Positions 4,092 through 5,109 of a stretch of 5,109 nt of DNA are shown piece after piece. This DNA is from Candidatus Bathyarchaeota archaeon (GTDB taxonomy: Archaea; Thermoproteota; Bathyarchaeia; Bathyarchaeales; B26-1), in NCBI GenBank assembly GCA_018396795.1, contig JAGTRH010000072.1:1783-6891 (forward strand), in the 5' to 3' direction. The number at the start of each line of letters is the position of its first letter. The first letter of the stretch is position 1. The notes beneath the pieces were generated by a model. The model was not told where the DNA came from and ran no database searches. It saw only the letters and a list, made by a program, of their open reading frames with translations. A program made the translations under genes and the position numbers.

Positions 4092-4943
4092 TTAGTGTCG
4101 AATTAATAACACCGGACAATTTATCTTTTCCAGAATCTCTTGGATGGTTTCCAGGGATAGATCGGAACTCTCACTGCCTAGTATCAAGATTCCACCCCTT
4201 TCCGTCTGGATAGTTTGTATCAGGCTTTGCGCATCCAGCTTATCTAACCACCGATAGCCTACTTGTAGTTTCCGCCCTTGTAGCCACGCTGTAACTTCGT
4301 TTTCTAATCGTTGAGCTACGTCGGATATCTCAGCCAGGATAAGTACAACCAGTCCGTCCCCGTAGGCTTGGGCCATATCTGCGCCTGTAGCTAAAGCTTG
4401 TTTGGCAGACTCTGAACCATCGTAAACGACCAATACCGGTTGCTTAATACTGACACCGTGTTGTACTAGTAATACAGGGCGAGGGGCCCTTGCTATAGCC
4501 TCTCGTGCTGTGGAACCTAATTCTACGCGTCGGGCTAACTGTCGACTCGACTTCCCTAAGGTGAGCAGGTCTGCTTCCAATGCGGCTTCCAATACCTCTG
4601 AGGTAATGTAACCACGTACAGTACGAAACGACCATCGAACATGTAACTGCTTGGCTGTTGTCGCCAGAGCCCGACGGGCTTGCTCAGCCTTTACCTTTAA
4701 CGCCCGCTCCATCTTGGATTTATCCAGTTGTTGACCCACCGTAAAAGGATAACTAACCCCTTGTGCAAAGGGTAATTCAGCAAGCTGGAGTATATTGATA
4801 TCTTCGACAAAGAGTCCCAATAATTCTGCCTCCATTCTGGCAGCTAATTCAGCAGCTGCTTCCAGTGCTGCTAAACTATGGGATGAGGCATCCAGAGCCA
4901 CCAAAATACGTCGAATAGCGGCTTTAGATTCTTGTTTATTCAT
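4092..4943 (-). CDS. Tandem-domain universal stress protein (UspA family)
   Basis: This is a 283-residue cytosolic protein with two Usp folds. Domain 1 (about 12-163) starts IRRILVALDAS, with D18 at the nucleotide site. It ends LGKSSRQLARRVELGSTAREAI (129-150), a form of the G-x-G-type ATP loop (G130, R134, then GST at 143-145), followed by PRPVLLVQHG. Domain 2 (about 168-283) begins QPVLVVYDGSESAKQAL but has the loop reduced to LGSESSDLSLETI (255-267), so it probably does not bind ATP the usual way. ATG 4943 is chosen because AAGGGAGAG lies at good spacing and the Usp fold begins soon after. The longer frame to 5066 is the Lon gene read in another frame. Usp proteins help survive starvation, oxidants and respiratory poisons. 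The start overlaps the upstream protease gene by 8 bases, so the two are likely one operon with coupled translation. Confidence 0.9.
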   Translation of the reverse strand: MNKQESKAAIRRILVALDASSHSLAALEAAAELAARMEAELLGLFVEDINILQLAELPFAQGVSYPFTVGQQLDKSKMERALKVKAEQARRALATTAKQLHVRWSFRTVRGYITSEVLEAALEADLLTLGKSSRQLARRVELGSTAREAIARAPRPVLLVQHGVSIKQPVLVVYDGSESAKQALATGADMAQAYGDGLVVLILAEISDVAQRLENEVTAWLQGRKLQVGYRWLDKLDAQSLIQTIQTERGGILILGSESSDLSLETIQEILEKINCPVLLIRH

Positions 4944-5109
4944 GAGCATTCTCTCCCTTTGCAGATGCAGCAAGGGCCATCCGTTTCTCAGCCAAGGCAA
5001 TAAGCCGTGCTTCCACCCGCTGGTTAATACTTCCCTCGGGGAAATTTCCAGTTTCATCCCGTTCACCAGCCGGTATTCCGGTTAGAATCTCAGTTCCCTC
5101 ATCAACTGT
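4936..5109 (-). CDS. Lon-family (S16, COG1067-like) ATP-dependent protease, C-terminal end (5' end outside window)
   Basis: On the minus strand, the frame entering at base 5109 runs 57 codons to TAA 4938-4936. It reads TEILTGIPAGERDETGNFPE, then GSINQRVEARLIALAEKRM and a short Ala/Lys tail. The phrase EILTG-x-PAGERD-x2-G-x-[FY]PEG-[ST]-[IV]-N-x-RV-x-ARL closes the Lon-like proteases that carry an AAA+ domain inserted before an S16 Ser-Lys protease domain (COG1067/LonB group). The catalytic Ser and Lys lie upstream of the window. These enzymes degrade damaged or regulatory proteins using ATP. The last 8 bases overlap the start of the usp gene (ATGAATAA). The family call rests on ~45 residues, and archaeal-type LonB relatives are the main alternative. 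Confidence 0.75.
   Translation of the reverse strand, partial: TVDEGTEILTGIPAGERDETGNFPEGSINQRVEARLIALAEKRMALAASAKGENAHE

Noticed and set aside
4944..5066. 41-residue N-terminal extension of the universal stress protein
   Set aside because: The extension is the Lon-type protease C-terminus read in another frame. The Shine-Dalgarno and Usp fold support ATG 4943.

Overview
This is a bacterial window with several operons and a visibly eroded middle section. Genes lie on both strands, the non-coding stretches are AT-rich, and Shine-Dalgarno sites are strong (AGGAGG-type) at most genes. Families and gene order suggest an environmental Gram-negative: an RND-type efflux pump with a periplasmic adaptor, a sulfide:quinone-oxidoreductase-like flavoprotein start, a Lon-type protease and a universal stress protein. 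I cannot name a genus from the sequence alone.

Left part (1-1380). The window opens inside the C-terminal half of an ArsR/SmtB-type repressor (+). A convergent non-coding stretch follows that is rich in dyads: an AT-rich hairpin and a ~100-bp inverted-repeat element. Next is a four-helix membrane protein resembling DUF2231 (-, 446-979). Upstream of it is a 400-base gap holding an extreme C-run/G-run palindrome and two further hairpin clusters.

Middle (1381-3640). A complete ribose-phosphate pyrophosphokinase (-, 1381-2334) is of the kind I associate with stress gene clusters. A 580-base AT-rich gap with repeated TGTCTTA-type motifs and a long inverted repeat leads into what looks like a collapsed operon on +. 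It holds the first ~30 codons of an SQR-like flavoprotein, a truncated DUF2892 membrane protein, a piece of an HlyD/RND periplasmic adaptor with an in-frame TAG, and a piece of a CusA/AcrB-type RND pump. The adaptor and pump pieces are fused in one frame. The pieces are in sensible operon order, so several internal deletions best explain them.

Right part (3640-5109). A small membrane protein gene (+, 3833) has an excellent Shine-Dalgarno and stops at a UGA after 29 codons. The frame stays open for 29 more codons with a Cys five residues after the UGA. The bases just after the UGA fold into a hairpin whose geometry fits a bacterial SECIS. This is the most interesting candidate in the window: an undescribed small selenoprotein, or else a Cys-to-UGA inactivated gene in a decaying neighbourhood. 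Facing it is a stress operon on - : the end of a Lon-family ATP-dependent protease, overlapping by 8 bases a tandem-domain universal stress protein.

Functionally the window reads as a stress, sulfur and metal handling island (repressor, SQR, efflux, Usp, Lon, PRPP synthase). Its sulfide/efflux operon has been largely deleted. Family assignments come from motif recognition, not from database searches.
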